6,980 bases of DNA from Verrucomicrobia bacterium UBA673 (GCA_002299785.1 DBNL01000145.1:1-6980), one strand, 5' to 3'; numbered from the stretch's first letter, positions 1 through 6,431 are shown. Numbers and translations: made by a program. The notes: a model not told the origin generated them from the sequence alone.

Positions 1-165
1 TACCAATTCCACCACGAGCGCATCGCGGGCTGGGGAACATGGCTGAAACACCGCCCGCTTGACAAGCTGTTTCTGCTGTCGCGCTGGCACTTGGCTGTTT
101 TCTGTCTGTTGGCCAAGCGCTTGACTTCGCCGGGTATGCCAACCTGTGGCTCACCCGGCATTTAA
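1..165 (+). CDS. 3' end of an unidentified protein gene (partial, 54 residues visible)
   Basis: Frame 1 is open from the first base to a TAA at 163-165; the other two plus frames hit stops within the first 60 bases or so. The visible residues begin YQFHHERIAGWGTWLKHRPL and continue as a basic, aromatic stretch with a short hydrophobic run (WHLAVFCLLAKRL), ending in SPGI. This composition is compatible with the C terminus of a membrane-associated enzyme such as a glycosyltransferase, but I do not recognise the family and claim no function. The stop lies 10 bp from the stop of the convergent gene on the other strand, the same tight tail-to-tail packing seen at 5383/5390, which supports it as a real gene end. 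The minus strand is also open over much of this stretch, so the coding call is tentative. The last codons overlap a strong inverted repeat. Confidence 0.45.
   Translation, partial: YQFHHERIAGWGTWLKHRPLDKLFLLSRWHLAVFCLLAKRLTSPGMPTCGSPGI
109..123. repeat. 15-bp repeat, copy 1 (TTGGCCAAGCGCTTG)
   Basis: Two overlapping palindromes, TTGGCCAA and CAAGCGCTTG. The 15-mer is identical to 4254-4268 and in the same orientation. CTTGGCTGTTT lies 8 bp upstream (90-100) and recurs at 4180-4190. This copy falls in the 3' end of the partial plus-strand gene. Confidence 0.7.
129..159. terminator. Hairpin between convergent genes, possible terminator
   Basis: GCCGGGT at 129-135 pairs with ACCCGGC at 153-159. 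After a 2x2 mismatch, GCC (138-140) pairs with GGC (148-150), leaving a 7-nt loop. The hairpin starts 17 nt past the stop of the large minus-strand gene, a normal terminator distance, and overlaps the last codons of the plus-strand partial gene. No U-tract follows on the minus strand and only a short ATTTAAA on the plus strand, so it is not a classical intrinsic terminator. It may act by blocking read-through or protecting a 3' end. Confidence 0.4.
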
Positions 166-175
166 ACCGTTCGCG

Positions 176-3100
176 TTAGAATTTGACGCGGTAGAAATGT
201 TGCCCAGCGTTCGGCGTGGGCGTGGTGATTTTAAAGCCACCGGCTTCGGCTTCGACTGAGGCGCCTGCCACATCGGCAAAGGCTGCTCCTAGTGATGTCG
301 TGAATTGCAGTGAAAGTTGCCCCTGTGAGAGTTCTTCGCCGGCAAGGCTCACATGCAGTTCGACGCTGTTTTCCGAGACGTTGATCGTTGTGATTTCCAG
401 TACACGCGGCTCGTCACCGGCTCCCAGGTCGTGAACCATCAGGTTATCAACCAAGCCGAATGAGGTTGCCTGATTGTCGGACACCGAGGAGAAGGCGTCG
501 TAGTAACCGACGAAGATATTGCCCTCGGTCGTGAACGCGCCCAGCGATTGATCCAGAGTGGCGATGGTGACGCCTTCGATCGCCCATGCCACGCTGTCGT
601 CGATCTTGGTGATCGTCACTTGGCGCCATGCGAATCCAACCGCGCCGTTTGCCAATGCGCCGGTTTGTTTGCCCGGGAAGGCTGCAGCCTGCGCGGCGGG
701 TGGGCTTTGGCCGGGGAATGCGTCGGCGTAATGAACGTTGGTGTTGTTGCGGGAGTCGCCGGTGGTTCCCGCTTCATAAGCACCTGACTCGGCGGCTTGG
801 TGAGCCCCGCCGATGTGGGCGCGGAAGTCGCCGGAGTTGCCGGAACCTCCCTCCCCGGTGACGCCAAACCAAGCGCCATCGGCGCTATCGGAAGCCCATT
901 GTAAATGGTCGCCAGTGGTCCCGACGCCGGCAGTGAAGAACTCGGTGGAACCACCACCGCCGCCTGGGAAGGGGCCGTTGGCGTTGATCCACATGTCGAA
1001 CTTGACCTGATAATCTCCGGTAAAATTACCACCGACCGGCGAGATGCTGACTGCCTCGGCGCCGGTTGGGGCTGCGATGTTGGCTTCGAACTTTAACCCG
1101 ATTGTTGAGCCATCGGAGTTCGGGGCCGCTGGAATGCCGTCGGCGCTGTAATCGTAGCCAAAAGTCACGGCGGTGTCACCGGATGACTTGTTGACGATCC
1201 AGCCCGTGTCGTCTGCGGAATTCAAATCATCTCCCCAAAGTGTTACCTCCGGTTCCGGCGCCGGGCCGGTGTCTTCCTTGTCATTGTCGTTGAGCGCGAC
1301 GACCGCCGAGGATGCGGCGCCGATGAAGTAGGAATCGCTTTTCATGACGTCGATCCGAATGGTTTCCGCCGCCTCCACCTCGTCATCATCGATGGATGTT
1401 AAAACGATGGAGACCTCGGCGCTGCCGGTTGGCAACACGACCTCGTTGGCTGCTCCGCTATAATCGGCGCCAAGTTGCGCGTCGCCGGAGAGTTCCAAGA
1501 GAACTGTCAACGCCGCGTCGGTCTCGCCTTCGCGGGAGACAACGATCGTACCGGTGTCGCCCGAGTCCCCCTCGGACATTACGCTGTCTGTGGCGTTTAC
1601 GCTGACAACGGTGATGCCTCCTTCGGATTCGAGGGGAACTACACGAACGTTGTCATAGATGACAAACGTGTCCGGTGAGCCGATGGAAGAAAACTGATCG
1701 TTCATGCCGAGCATGAACACACCCTCGGTAAAAGCGCCGCGATCCGTGACGGTGAAAATCGGAACTTGGTTCACTTTCATTGTCACCAATCCATCGACAT
1801 GGCGGATCTCGACGTCGGCCCAGACCGGCTCCGCCTGGTTGCCATTGCTGCTGGGAGAACCGGGCCCGCTGAACGAAAGGCCTGAAATATAGGGAGGGCT
1901 GGGAATCAAGGTGGCGAAGTTCGCGGCTGGCAAGGAACTCTTCAGGTCTGCGCCGACATAGCTTGCGTAAGATCGGTTGTTGCTGCCATCTGTTACCACG
2001 CCAAACCAGACACCGTCGCCGGTGGCCGCGTTGCGGGAGACGATGTTGCCGGAATGGTTGACTCCGAAAAGCGCATGTTCGGTTGTCCCTGCGCCCGATC
2101 CTGCACTTAGGAACATGTCGAAACGAACCGCGTAGTTCCCACTGAAAATCTGATCCTTGGGAAAGACGTTGACCCCGGCTGTACCACCGGCGGTGTCGTC
2201 ATTTTTGTTAACCTGCAGATACAATCCCAGAGTGCTTTCATCGGTGGTTTGGGGCGCCGGCGGAATAGACCAATCGGAATAATCCACCGCAAACGTCGCG
2301 GTATAGTCCTCAACAACGTTGTCGGAGCTGAATTGAAGGTTCCAATCGGAGCTGGTATCGGCATTGAAATCATCGGCAAACAGGACTTCCTCCTCGGCGT
2401 AGTCGTCATCCCGGATGGTAGCCGTGGCGGTTGCGGATCTGCCGACGGCGTATCCTTCGCCAGCGACCACTGTTAATTCAATGGTTTCATCTCCTTCCGC
2501 TTCCGCATCATCGACGGGGCTCACTTCAATGAAGGCTTCGGACTCAAAAGCGAAGATTTCCAACTCGGTGAAATTGCCCTCGTAGTCGGTATCTGCAGTG
2601 GCGCTTCCACTCACCTTGATTGTCACGGCCACGTCTTCGCTGTCATCACCGGTCCGGGTGACCGTATAAAGGATCAAGTCTTCGGCAAGCCGCTCGTACG
2701 CCTGTGCATCGGTCGCCGTGATGGAGATGGTTGCCGTATCGCCGTCGTCGGCCAGAATCGCGGTGGCCGTGTATTCGTGGTTAATTTCATAAGCCTCCCG
2801 GTCGAGTTTCAGGCTGGCGGTGATGGTCTCTTCTAGTTCCCCCAACTTGTCATCGACCGGCGTGACAACAAACGAGGCAGATTCGGCCCCGGCTGGAATG
2901 GTGACACTTTTGCTTTCCACGGTGTAGTCGGCACCCTCGGTTGCGGTTCCGCTAATGACGACATCGACGGTTTTGGATTCGGTCGTGTCCCCGGAACGGT
3001 GAACCGTGAACTCAATGGTATCGCCGCCAGATTCGACGCCGGCGTCATCGGACGCCTCCACGCTTAGCAACGGTATGCCTGGGTCTTTATCTAGATTTAC

Positions 3101-3994
3101 AACCCGGATATTGTCGTACACGACAAAATTATCCTCCTTCGGGTTGGCGATGGAATTGAACAGATCCATGTAACCCAGCATGACAGTTCCCTCGGAGCGC
3201 ACGCCAAAAAATTCATCAGACACAGGGCGTGATGCGATCACCATGCCATTCATTACCCAGGACAAAACATCGTCTTTCTGGCGTATTTCCACGGAAACCC
3301 AATTTTTGCCAGGGGCACCCTGAGTTTCAAAGGCGGGTGCGGGGAAGAGGAATTGATACACTGGATGAGTGTTGTTTTTGCCGATCAGTCCGGTCAGATC
3401 CGGGGGCAGGTCAGAGACTGTTCCCGTGTCATCCGCTTCAAAGCAGTAATAGTCCGACGAACTACCGCCTTCGCCATCCACCCCAAACCATACACCGTCA
3501 CCCGTCGGAGCAGTGGACCAGCCAACCTGCTCCCCCGATTGGTTCATTCCGAAAATAGCGTGTTCCGTGGAGCCGGTGCCACCACCGGCCGGACCGTTGT
3601 AATTGATCCACATGTCCACTCGTAAAGCGTAGTTGCCGCTGAAATTCTGCTTCGCTGGAAAAAGGTTAACGCCGATGCCTTCGCTTCCAGCGGTGTTGTC
3701 GTTGTTGTTCACCGAGATCTTGACTCCTCGGGTCGAGTTGTCCCCATTGTTCGGTGCCGGTGGAATACCGCGAGTGCTGTAGTCGAAAGCAAAGTCCACG
3801 GTAAAATCCCCAAGCGCCGCATCGTAAGCGGCATCATTATCGTCGGCGTTCGTGCCGCTGAGGATGATCCAGTTGGCTGAGTTGTCTGTATTGAAATCGT
3901 CTTCAAACAAAACCTGAGCAAAGACGTTCGATGCAAACATCAGGCTGACGACTATGGCGAGCCATGTCCACTGGAATACAGATGAGGATATCAT
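176..3994 (-). CDS. Large secreted multidomain protein: three repeated modules alternating with Calx-beta domains
   Basis: 1272 residues, ATG at 3994, TAA at 176-178. Residues 1-26 are a signal peptide (hydrophobic WLAIVVSLMFA, cleavage likely after VFA26). The order is: module A1 (about 28-301), Calx-beta 1 (308-418), Calx-beta 2 (419-531), module A2 (537-789), Calx-beta 3 (793-906), an acidic/Pro linker (DKEDTGPAPEPE), module A3 (917-1191), and a C-terminal beta domain (1196-1272) ending FYRVKF. The Calx-beta domains are called from GTATEGADY/GSATADTDY-type strands and the acidic PVDD...E.DETIEL turn, which binds calcium in this family. The A modules look like all-beta, lectin- or LamG-like folds but I do not recognise them firmly. 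I see only one cysteine (184), no membrane anchor, no LPXTG and no clear PEP-CTERM. A role in surface adhesion or extracellular polymer binding is inferred. The start is preceded by no Shine-Dalgarno sequence; the in-frame stop upstream is at 4061-4063 with no better start between. Confidence 0.9.
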   Translation of the reverse strand: MISSSVFQWTWLAIVVSLMFASNVFAQVLFEDDFNTDNSANWIILSGTNADDNDAAYDAALGDFTVDFAFDYSTRGIPPAPNNGDNSTRGVKISVNNNDNTAGSEGIGVNLFPAKQNFSGNYALRVDMWINYNGPAGGGTGSTEHAIFGMNQSGEQVGWSTAPTGDGVWFGVDGEGGSSSDYYCFEADDTGTVSDLPPDLTGLIGKNNTHPVYQFLFPAPAFETQGAPGKNWVSVEIRQKDDVLSWVMNGMVIASRPVSDEFFGVRSEGTVMLGYMDLFNSIANPKEDNFVVYDNIRVVNLDKDPGIPLLSVEASDDAGVESGGDTIEFTVHRSGDTTESKTVDVVISGTATEGADYTVESKSVTIPAGAESASFVVTPVDDKLGELEETITASLKLDREAYEINHEYTATAILADDGDTATISITATDAQAYERLAEDLILYTVTRTGDDSEDVAVTIKVSGSATADTDYEGNFTELEIFAFESEAFIEVSPVDDAEAEGDETIELTVVAGEGYAVGRSATATATIRDDDYAEEEVLFADDFNADTSSDWNLQFSSDNVVEDYTATFAVDYSDWSIPPAPQTTDESTLGLYLQVNKNDDTAGGTAGVNVFPKDQIFSGNYAVRFDMFLSAGSGAGTTEHALFGVNHSGNIVSRNAATGDGVWFGVVTDGSNNRSYASYVGADLKSSLPAANFATLIPSPPYISGLSFSGPGSPSSNGNQAEPVWADVEIRHVDGLVTMKVNQVPIFTVTDRGAFTEGVFMLGMNDQFSSIGSPDTFVIYDNVRVVPLESEGGITVVSVNATDSVMSEGDSGDTGTIVVSREGETDAALTVLLELSGDAQLGADYSGAANEVVLPTGSAEVSIVLTSIDDDEVEAAETIRIDVMKSDSYFIGAASSAVVALNDNDKEDTGPAPEPEVTLWGDDLNSADDTGWIVNKSSGDTAVTFGYDYSADGIPAAPNSDGSTIGLKFEANIAAPTGAEAVSISPVGGNFTGDYQVKFDMWINANGPFPGGGGGSTEFFTAGVGTTGDHLQWASDSADGAWFGVTGEGGSGNSGDFRAHIGGAHQAAESGAYEAGTTGDSRNNTNVHYADAFPGQSPPAAQAAAFPGKQTGALANGAVGFAWRQVTITKIDDSVAWAIEGVTIATLDQSLGAFTTEGNIFVGYYDAFSSVSDNQATSFGLVDNLMVHDLGAGDEPRVLEITTINVSENSVELHVSLAGEELSQGQLSLQFTTSLGAAFADVAGASVEAEAGGFKITTPTPNAGQHFYRVKF
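422..1246 (-). repeat. Module A3, third copy of the intragenic repeated domain
   Basis: Residues about 917-1191 of the large protein. It shares ordered landmarks with A1 and A2: a DD(F/L)N opening, DYS..GIP.APN, ST.GLK, F(S/T)G(N/D)Y..(R/K).DM, G.STE, GDG/ADG-(V/A)WFGV.GEGG, an EG.(V/I)..LGY or FVGYYDAFSS strand, and a closing DN..V. It carries an insertion between the GEGG segment and the AWRQVTITK strand relative to A2. Confidence 0.75.
1628..2386 (-). repeat. Module A2, second copy of the intragenic repeated domain
   Basis: Residues about 537-789. It opens VLFADDFN (A1 opens VLFEDDFN) and keeps DYS..SIPPAP, STLGL, VFPKDQIFSGNYAVRFDM, TTEHALFGVNHSGN, GDGVWFGV, WADVEIRHVDG, EGVFMLGMNDQFSSI and YDNVRVV. 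It is the shortest of the three copies. Confidence 0.8.
3092..3913 (-). repeat. Module A1, first copy of the intragenic repeated domain
   Basis: Residues about 28-301, directly after the signal peptide. It contains VLFEDDFN, DYSTRGIPPAPN, NLFPAKQNFSGNYALRVDM, GSTEHAIFGMNQSGE, GDGVWFGVDGEGGSS, WVSVEIRQKDDVLSWVMNG, EGTVMLGYMDLFNSI and VYDNIRVV. The protein's only visible cysteine (C184) lies here. The three copies are clearly homologous in protein but too divergent in DNA to be a recent duplication. Confidence 0.8.
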
Positions 3995-4086
3995 GATGAT
4001 AAGTAGATGGTTATTCTGATTTTTTTGTGAAAAATTCGGGCAGAACCGCTCTGCAGCGACTCATGAGCTGCTCACATGCGGGATTA

Positions 4087-4099
4087 GTGATGGTATCAC
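4087..4099. promoter_or_regulatory. 13-bp palindrome in the divergent region, possible operator
   Basis: GTGAT (4087-4091) and ATCAC (4095-4099) form a perfect inverted repeat around GGT, overlapping the putative -10 of the large minus-strand gene. It is short enough to occur by chance, but its place in the divergent intergenic region fits a repressor site. Confidence 0.25.
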
Positions 4100-4121
4100 C
4101 GAGGAAGAGTGAATGAGTCAA
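4092..4121 (-). promoter_or_regulatory. Possible sigma70-type promoter for the Calx-beta gene
   Basis: On the minus strand TTGACT (plus 4116-4121) matches the -35 consensus at 5 of 6. GATACC (plus 4092-4097) lies 18 bp downstream and matches the -10 at only 3 of 6. An alternative is TACCAT (4090-4095) preceded by TG, an extended -10, but at 20-bp spacing. The site is about 100 bp upstream of the start codon. The -10 region coincides with a small palindrome, GTGAT-GGT-ATCAC. Confidence 0.3.
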
Positions 4122-4129
4122 GAAATAAA

Positions 4130-4157
4130 TTGAAAGCGGGCGATGATCGGTAAAAAT
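4130..4157 (+). promoter_or_regulatory. Possible promoter for the lipoprotein gene
   Basis: TTGAAA (4130-4135, 5 of 6 to the -35) and AAAAAT (4152-4157, 4 of 6 to the -10) are 16 bp apart in an AT-rich stretch about 80 bp before the ATG at 4235. Its -35 lies 8 bp from the putative minus-strand -35, a back-to-back arrangement. The rest of the 240-bp region 3995-4234 holds no convincing small gene. Confidence 0.3.
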
Positions 4158-4234
4158 ATCAATTGTCATCTGGTCTGCGCTTGGCTGTTTCCGATTGCCT
4201 GATCGGGCCGCTTGGCCTTGAATCTACAGACCTG

Positions 4235-5383
4235 ATGGCTCAACGACTTCAGCTTGGCCAAGCGCTTGGCCTGTTAGCCGCCGCGCTGCTCGCACTTGGA
4301 ACCGCCGGGTGCCGCGTAGCTCGGCCGGACGCCTACCCAATCGGCCTTTACTCAGTGGGCAGCGTGACGAATCTCGCTGAGATTGCAGATGCCGGATTCA
4401 GCCTCGTCGCCGGCCCGGCCCGGCGCGGGTTTCTCGACGCAGCCAAGGCCAATGGTATTGGCGTGATAGCTTCGCCGGGATCGAGTGCTGGGGAACATTT
4501 CAATGTAGCCAAGGTTCGATCCACTGTGACCAAGCTCGACGGTCATCCTGCATTGTGGTCGTGGTATTTGATCGACGAACCGGACATGCACAGCGTGTCG
4601 CCGGAGAAAGTGAAGGCGGCACACCGGTTTGTGAAACGGCTCGGCGCGACCAAGCCGACGAGCTTGGTTTTATATCAGGGCGACTCGGCCAAGTGGTACG
4701 GCGACATTGCGGACATCACAATGGTCGATCGTTATCCTGTGCCGTGGCTGCCATTGGCCAATTTCTCGCAGCATATTCACAAGACCCGCCTGGCGACCAA
4801 TGCGGAACGGCCGTTGATTGCTGTGATTCAGTCGTTCGACTGGACGGCGCACCAGAGTATGTTGCCGGGTGAGGAGAATTTGCGGCCGCCGACGGAACGT
4901 GAACTGCGAAGCATGACGTACAGCTCGTTGGCTCGTGGCGCGAACGGGATTTTTTACTTCAGCTACGCGGACATGCGATTGAAGGAGCGTAAGTATCCGG
5001 AACTTTGGAAGTCACTGAAGCGGGTTGTGGGCGAGGTGCGCCGGCGCGAGGCGTTGTTTGCCGCCGAGCATGTGTGGTGGCCCAAGGCGCATCATTTCGA
5101 AAATCAGGACACGCGCTTCAACGCCGCGCTCGAGGCTAGTGTGCAGTCGGTATTGCTGCAGGTGAAGCGAGGCGACGGGTTGCTGCCGCCCGGCCATTAC
5201 ATCCTCGCGGTGAACACCACGTCGCTGCCGCACACATACCGGTTTCGGCTGCCGTGGGAAACCACCGGCCAAGTGCCGGTGCTGGAGGAGGGGCGCCACG
5301 CCACGACTGATGGCTCATGGGTTGTGGATCGGTACGCCCCATTTGCCGTGCATGTGTACGGGCCGCTGCCGGCTGGTAAGTAA
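4235..5383 (+). CDS. Lipoprotein with a glycoside-hydrolase-like TIM barrel
   Basis: 382 residues from ATG 4235 to TAA 5381-5383. The frame stays open upstream to a TTG at 4163, but the ATG puts a basic-hydrophobic signal (MAQRLQLGQALGLLAAALLA) directly before the lipobox GTAGC, with the lipidated Cys at 26, so this start is preferred. Eight beta strands can be followed: YPIGLYSV (34-41), FSLVAG (55-60), GIGVIASP (74-81), LWSWYLIDEP (107-116), TSLVLYQ (142-148), ITMVDRYPV (161-169), PLIAVIQSF (193-201) and GIFYFSYAD (238-246). A C-terminal beta domain follows (about 300-382). E115 of the DEP motif at the end of strand 4 sits where clan-A glycosidases carry the acid/base. The end of strand 7 has QSFDW rather than the usual Glu nucleophile, so the chemistry and substrate are open. 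The product is probably anchored in an envelope membrane facing the periplasm or outside. No Shine-Dalgarno sequence is seen. Confidence 0.85.
   Translation: MAQRLQLGQALGLLAAALLALGTAGCRVARPDAYPIGLYSVGSVTNLAEIADAGFSLVAGPARRGFLDAAKANGIGVIASPGSSAGEHFNVAKVRSTVTKLDGHPALWSWYLIDEPDMHSVSPEKVKAAHRFVKRLGATKPTSLVLYQGDSAKWYGDIADITMVDRYPVPWLPLANFSQHIHKTRLATNAERPLIAVIQSFDWTAHQSMLPGEENLRPPTERELRSMTYSSLARGANGIFYFSYADMRLKERKYPELWKSLKRVVGEVRRREALFAAEHVWWPKAHHFENQDTRFNAALEASVQSVLLQVKRGDGLLPPGHYILAVNTTSLPHTYRFRLPWETTGQVPVLEEGRHATTDGSWVVDRYAPFAVHVYGPLPAGK
4253..4268. repeat. 15-bp repeat, copy 2, within a CTTGGCCAAG palindrome
   Basis: CTTGGCCAAG (4253-4262) overlaps CAAGCGCTTG (4259-4268); positions 4254-4268 equal 109-123 exactly. 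It lies inside the signal-peptide codons of the lipoprotein gene. Confidence 0.7.
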
Positions 5384-5413
5384 GCGCTGTTATTTTCTAC
5401 CAGTCAGTTTTTT
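5371..5413 (+). terminator. Candidate intrinsic terminator of the lipoprotein gene
   Basis: GGCTGGTA (5371-5378) pairs with TACCAGTC (5398-5405), including one G-U pair, around a 19-nt loop that contains the AGCGCT palindrome. After two bases a run of six T follows (5408-5413) on the plus strand. The stem starts in the last codons of the lipoprotein gene and ends inside the 3' end of the convergent gene, whose stop lies in the loop. The long loop makes this only a moderate candidate. Confidence 0.4.
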
Positions 5414-6373
5414 AACCTTGGCTTCGAGTTCACCGAGATCGACCGATTTTGCGTTGCCGGGAAATTTTTGCTCCGTCACCCACCAGTCCTCGGTGAACGA
5501 TGCCTTTGCACCAGGCTTGAGAATTTCTTGCGGGCCGATCGGCTCGAGTTCGCACATCGGTCCGTCGGGATACCAAATGGAAAGCGTCAGCCCGGCCATC
5601 TCGTTGTACGGGCGCTTGGGATAGGTCGGCCAGCCCTTGACGAACAACTGGTCGTTGCGCATGAGGTAGGCCATCCAGCCGGCTTTGCTGTCGAAGCCGA
5701 GCTTGGGTTTGCGCGGCGGCCCCTCGACGAGCACGAAGCCTTCGCGCTGGCTGATTTTTTCGTCCTCTGGCAGGAAGTTGACCGTAGTGCCGTTTTCGTA
5801 AATCACATGCTTGCGCGGCATGCGACTGTACTCCGTAACGGGTACTACGCAGATGCCCTGCCCGTGCACAAACGTCCGGCACCAGTAGCAAACCTGACTG
5901 GTTTTGTCAGAGACATTGATGACGGTTTGCTTGATGCGAAGGTGCGTGCCCTTGGCGGCGAGCTTGAATTCGCGGACGATCTGAAAGCCGGACGCCGCGT
6001 CTTTGCCGCTGGTGAACTTCGCCTCGCGGTTGCCGGTGACTTCGCCGGTATAAGGCCCGCTCCAGAGCAGGTCGTGTCGAGGCAATACCCGTTCCGGCCC
6101 GATATCAAACCGTCCTGCACTCGAGCCACCTTTGCCCTGGCTGTCCGACTCACTTAGGTAGAGCGCATTCACACCTTTCACCTCGTAAGACAATACCCGT
6201 CCGCCGGCTGGCGCGAGCACTACACGGGTAGTCTTGTTTATCAGCTCGATGCAGTTTTCGTAGCCGAACGCTTTGACGACTTTCACGCCCTTGGCGGCGG
6301 TCGCCGTGCCCTTGGCCAAGCTGAGTCCAAGCCCCAGCGCGAAGAGGCTCCTCGCAAACATCAACGGTTTCAT
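5390..6373 (-). CDS. Secreted galactose-mutarotase-like (DUF4380-like) protein
   Basis: 327 residues from ATG 6373 to TAA at 5390-5392. The frame is open back to 6631, but the upstream residues are low-quality and overlap the divergent gene. From 6373 a signal peptide follows at once (KPLMFARSLFALGLGLSL, cleavage near ATA26-A27). ATG 6385 (adding MFSA) is the alternative. The mature protein is beta-rich. An N-terminal segment, CIELINKTTRVVLAPAGGRV (41-60) followed by LSYEVKGVNALYL, and a C-terminal segment, CELEPIGPQEILKPG (274-288) followed by WWV, match the pattern of galactose-mutarotase-fold proteins and of DUF4380. These bind sugars or act on polysaccharides, mostly with unknown substrate. 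Cys162, Cys165 and Cys175 (VCYWCRTF...GIC) could form a disulfide after export. A role in periplasmic or extracellular carbohydrate handling is inferred; family assignment is by eye. Confidence 0.8.
   Translation of the reverse strand: MKPLMFARSLFALGLGLSLAKGTATAAKGVKVVKAFGYENCIELINKTTRVVLAPAGGRVLSYEVKGVNALYLSESDSQGKGGSSAGRFDIGPERVLPRHDLLWSGPYTGEVTGNREAKFTSGKDAASGFQIVREFKLAAKGTHLRIKQTVINVSDKTSQVCYWCRTFVHGQGICVVPVTEYSRMPRKHVIYENGTTVNFLPEDEKISQREGFVLVEGPPRKPKLGFDSKAGWMAYLMRNDQLFVKGWPTYPKRPYNEMAGLTLSIWYPDGPMCELEPIGPQEILKPGAKASFTEDWWVTEQKFPGNAKSVDLGELEAKVKKLTGRK
6311..6320. repeat. CTTGGCCAAG palindrome in signal-peptide codons
   Basis: A perfect 10-bp palindrome identical to 4253-4262, lying in the signal-peptide coding part of the mutarotase-like gene. 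Confidence 0.6.
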
Positions 6374-6398
6374 CGCCGAAAACATTAGCTGTACGACG

Positions 6399-6404
6399 TA
6401 TAAT
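6399..6404 (+). promoter_or_regulatory. Perfect TATAAT, possible -10 element for the downstream secreted-protein gene
   Basis: TATAAT at 6399-6404 lies in the 112-bp divergent region, 81 bp before the ATG at 6486. No good -35 stands 16-18 bp upstream (CCGAAA or similar), so either the promoter is activator-dependent or the match is chance. It touches the left arm of the inverted repeat at 6404-6431. Confidence 0.35.
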
Positions 6405-6431
6405 GGACAAGCCCCGGCCGCTGCTTGTCCA
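6404..6431. promoter_or_regulatory. 9-bp perfect inverted repeat in the divergent promoter region
   Basis: TGGACAAGC (6404-6412) and GCTTGTCCA (6423-6431) are perfect inverted repeats separated by 10 GC-rich bases. The arms carry the same CTTGTCC core as the palindrome family elsewhere in the window, and the right arm is part of a CTTGTCCAAG decamer. If transcription starts about 7 nt after the TATAAT, much of the left arm would not be in the RNA, which favours a DNA operator over an RNA hairpin. Confidence 0.45.

Noticed and set aside
616..1032. 138-codon minus-strand open frame rich in Pro/Ala/Ser
   Set aside because: It lies in another frame of the same strand inside module A3 of the large protein, whose own frame shows clear homology to modules A1 and A2.
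3229..3558. 109-codon plus-strand open frame
   Set aside because: It is antisense to module A1; the translation has no recognisable feature and the minus frame is clearly coding.
422..3913. Recent tandem duplication or assembly artefact in the large gene
   Set aside because: The three modules differ widely in sequence, in length and in the domains between them, so the copies are old and the frame is intact throughout.
4081..4140. Riboswitch or small RNA in the 240-bp divergent region
   Set aside because: Only short palindromes are visible; there is no multi-helix conserved core that I recognise and no terminator next to them.
4163..4234. Upstream TTG start for the lipoprotein gene
   Set aside because: It would place 24 extra residues before a complete lipoprotein signal, moving the lipobox Cys to residue 50, too far for a typical type II signal peptide. 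The ATG at 4235 gives a normal one.
5468..6157. 229-codon plus-strand open frame opposite the mutarotase-like gene
   Set aside because: It is fully antisense to a gene with a signal peptide and recognisable family pattern. Its translation has no signal, domain or strand pattern and looks like a codon-bias shadow.
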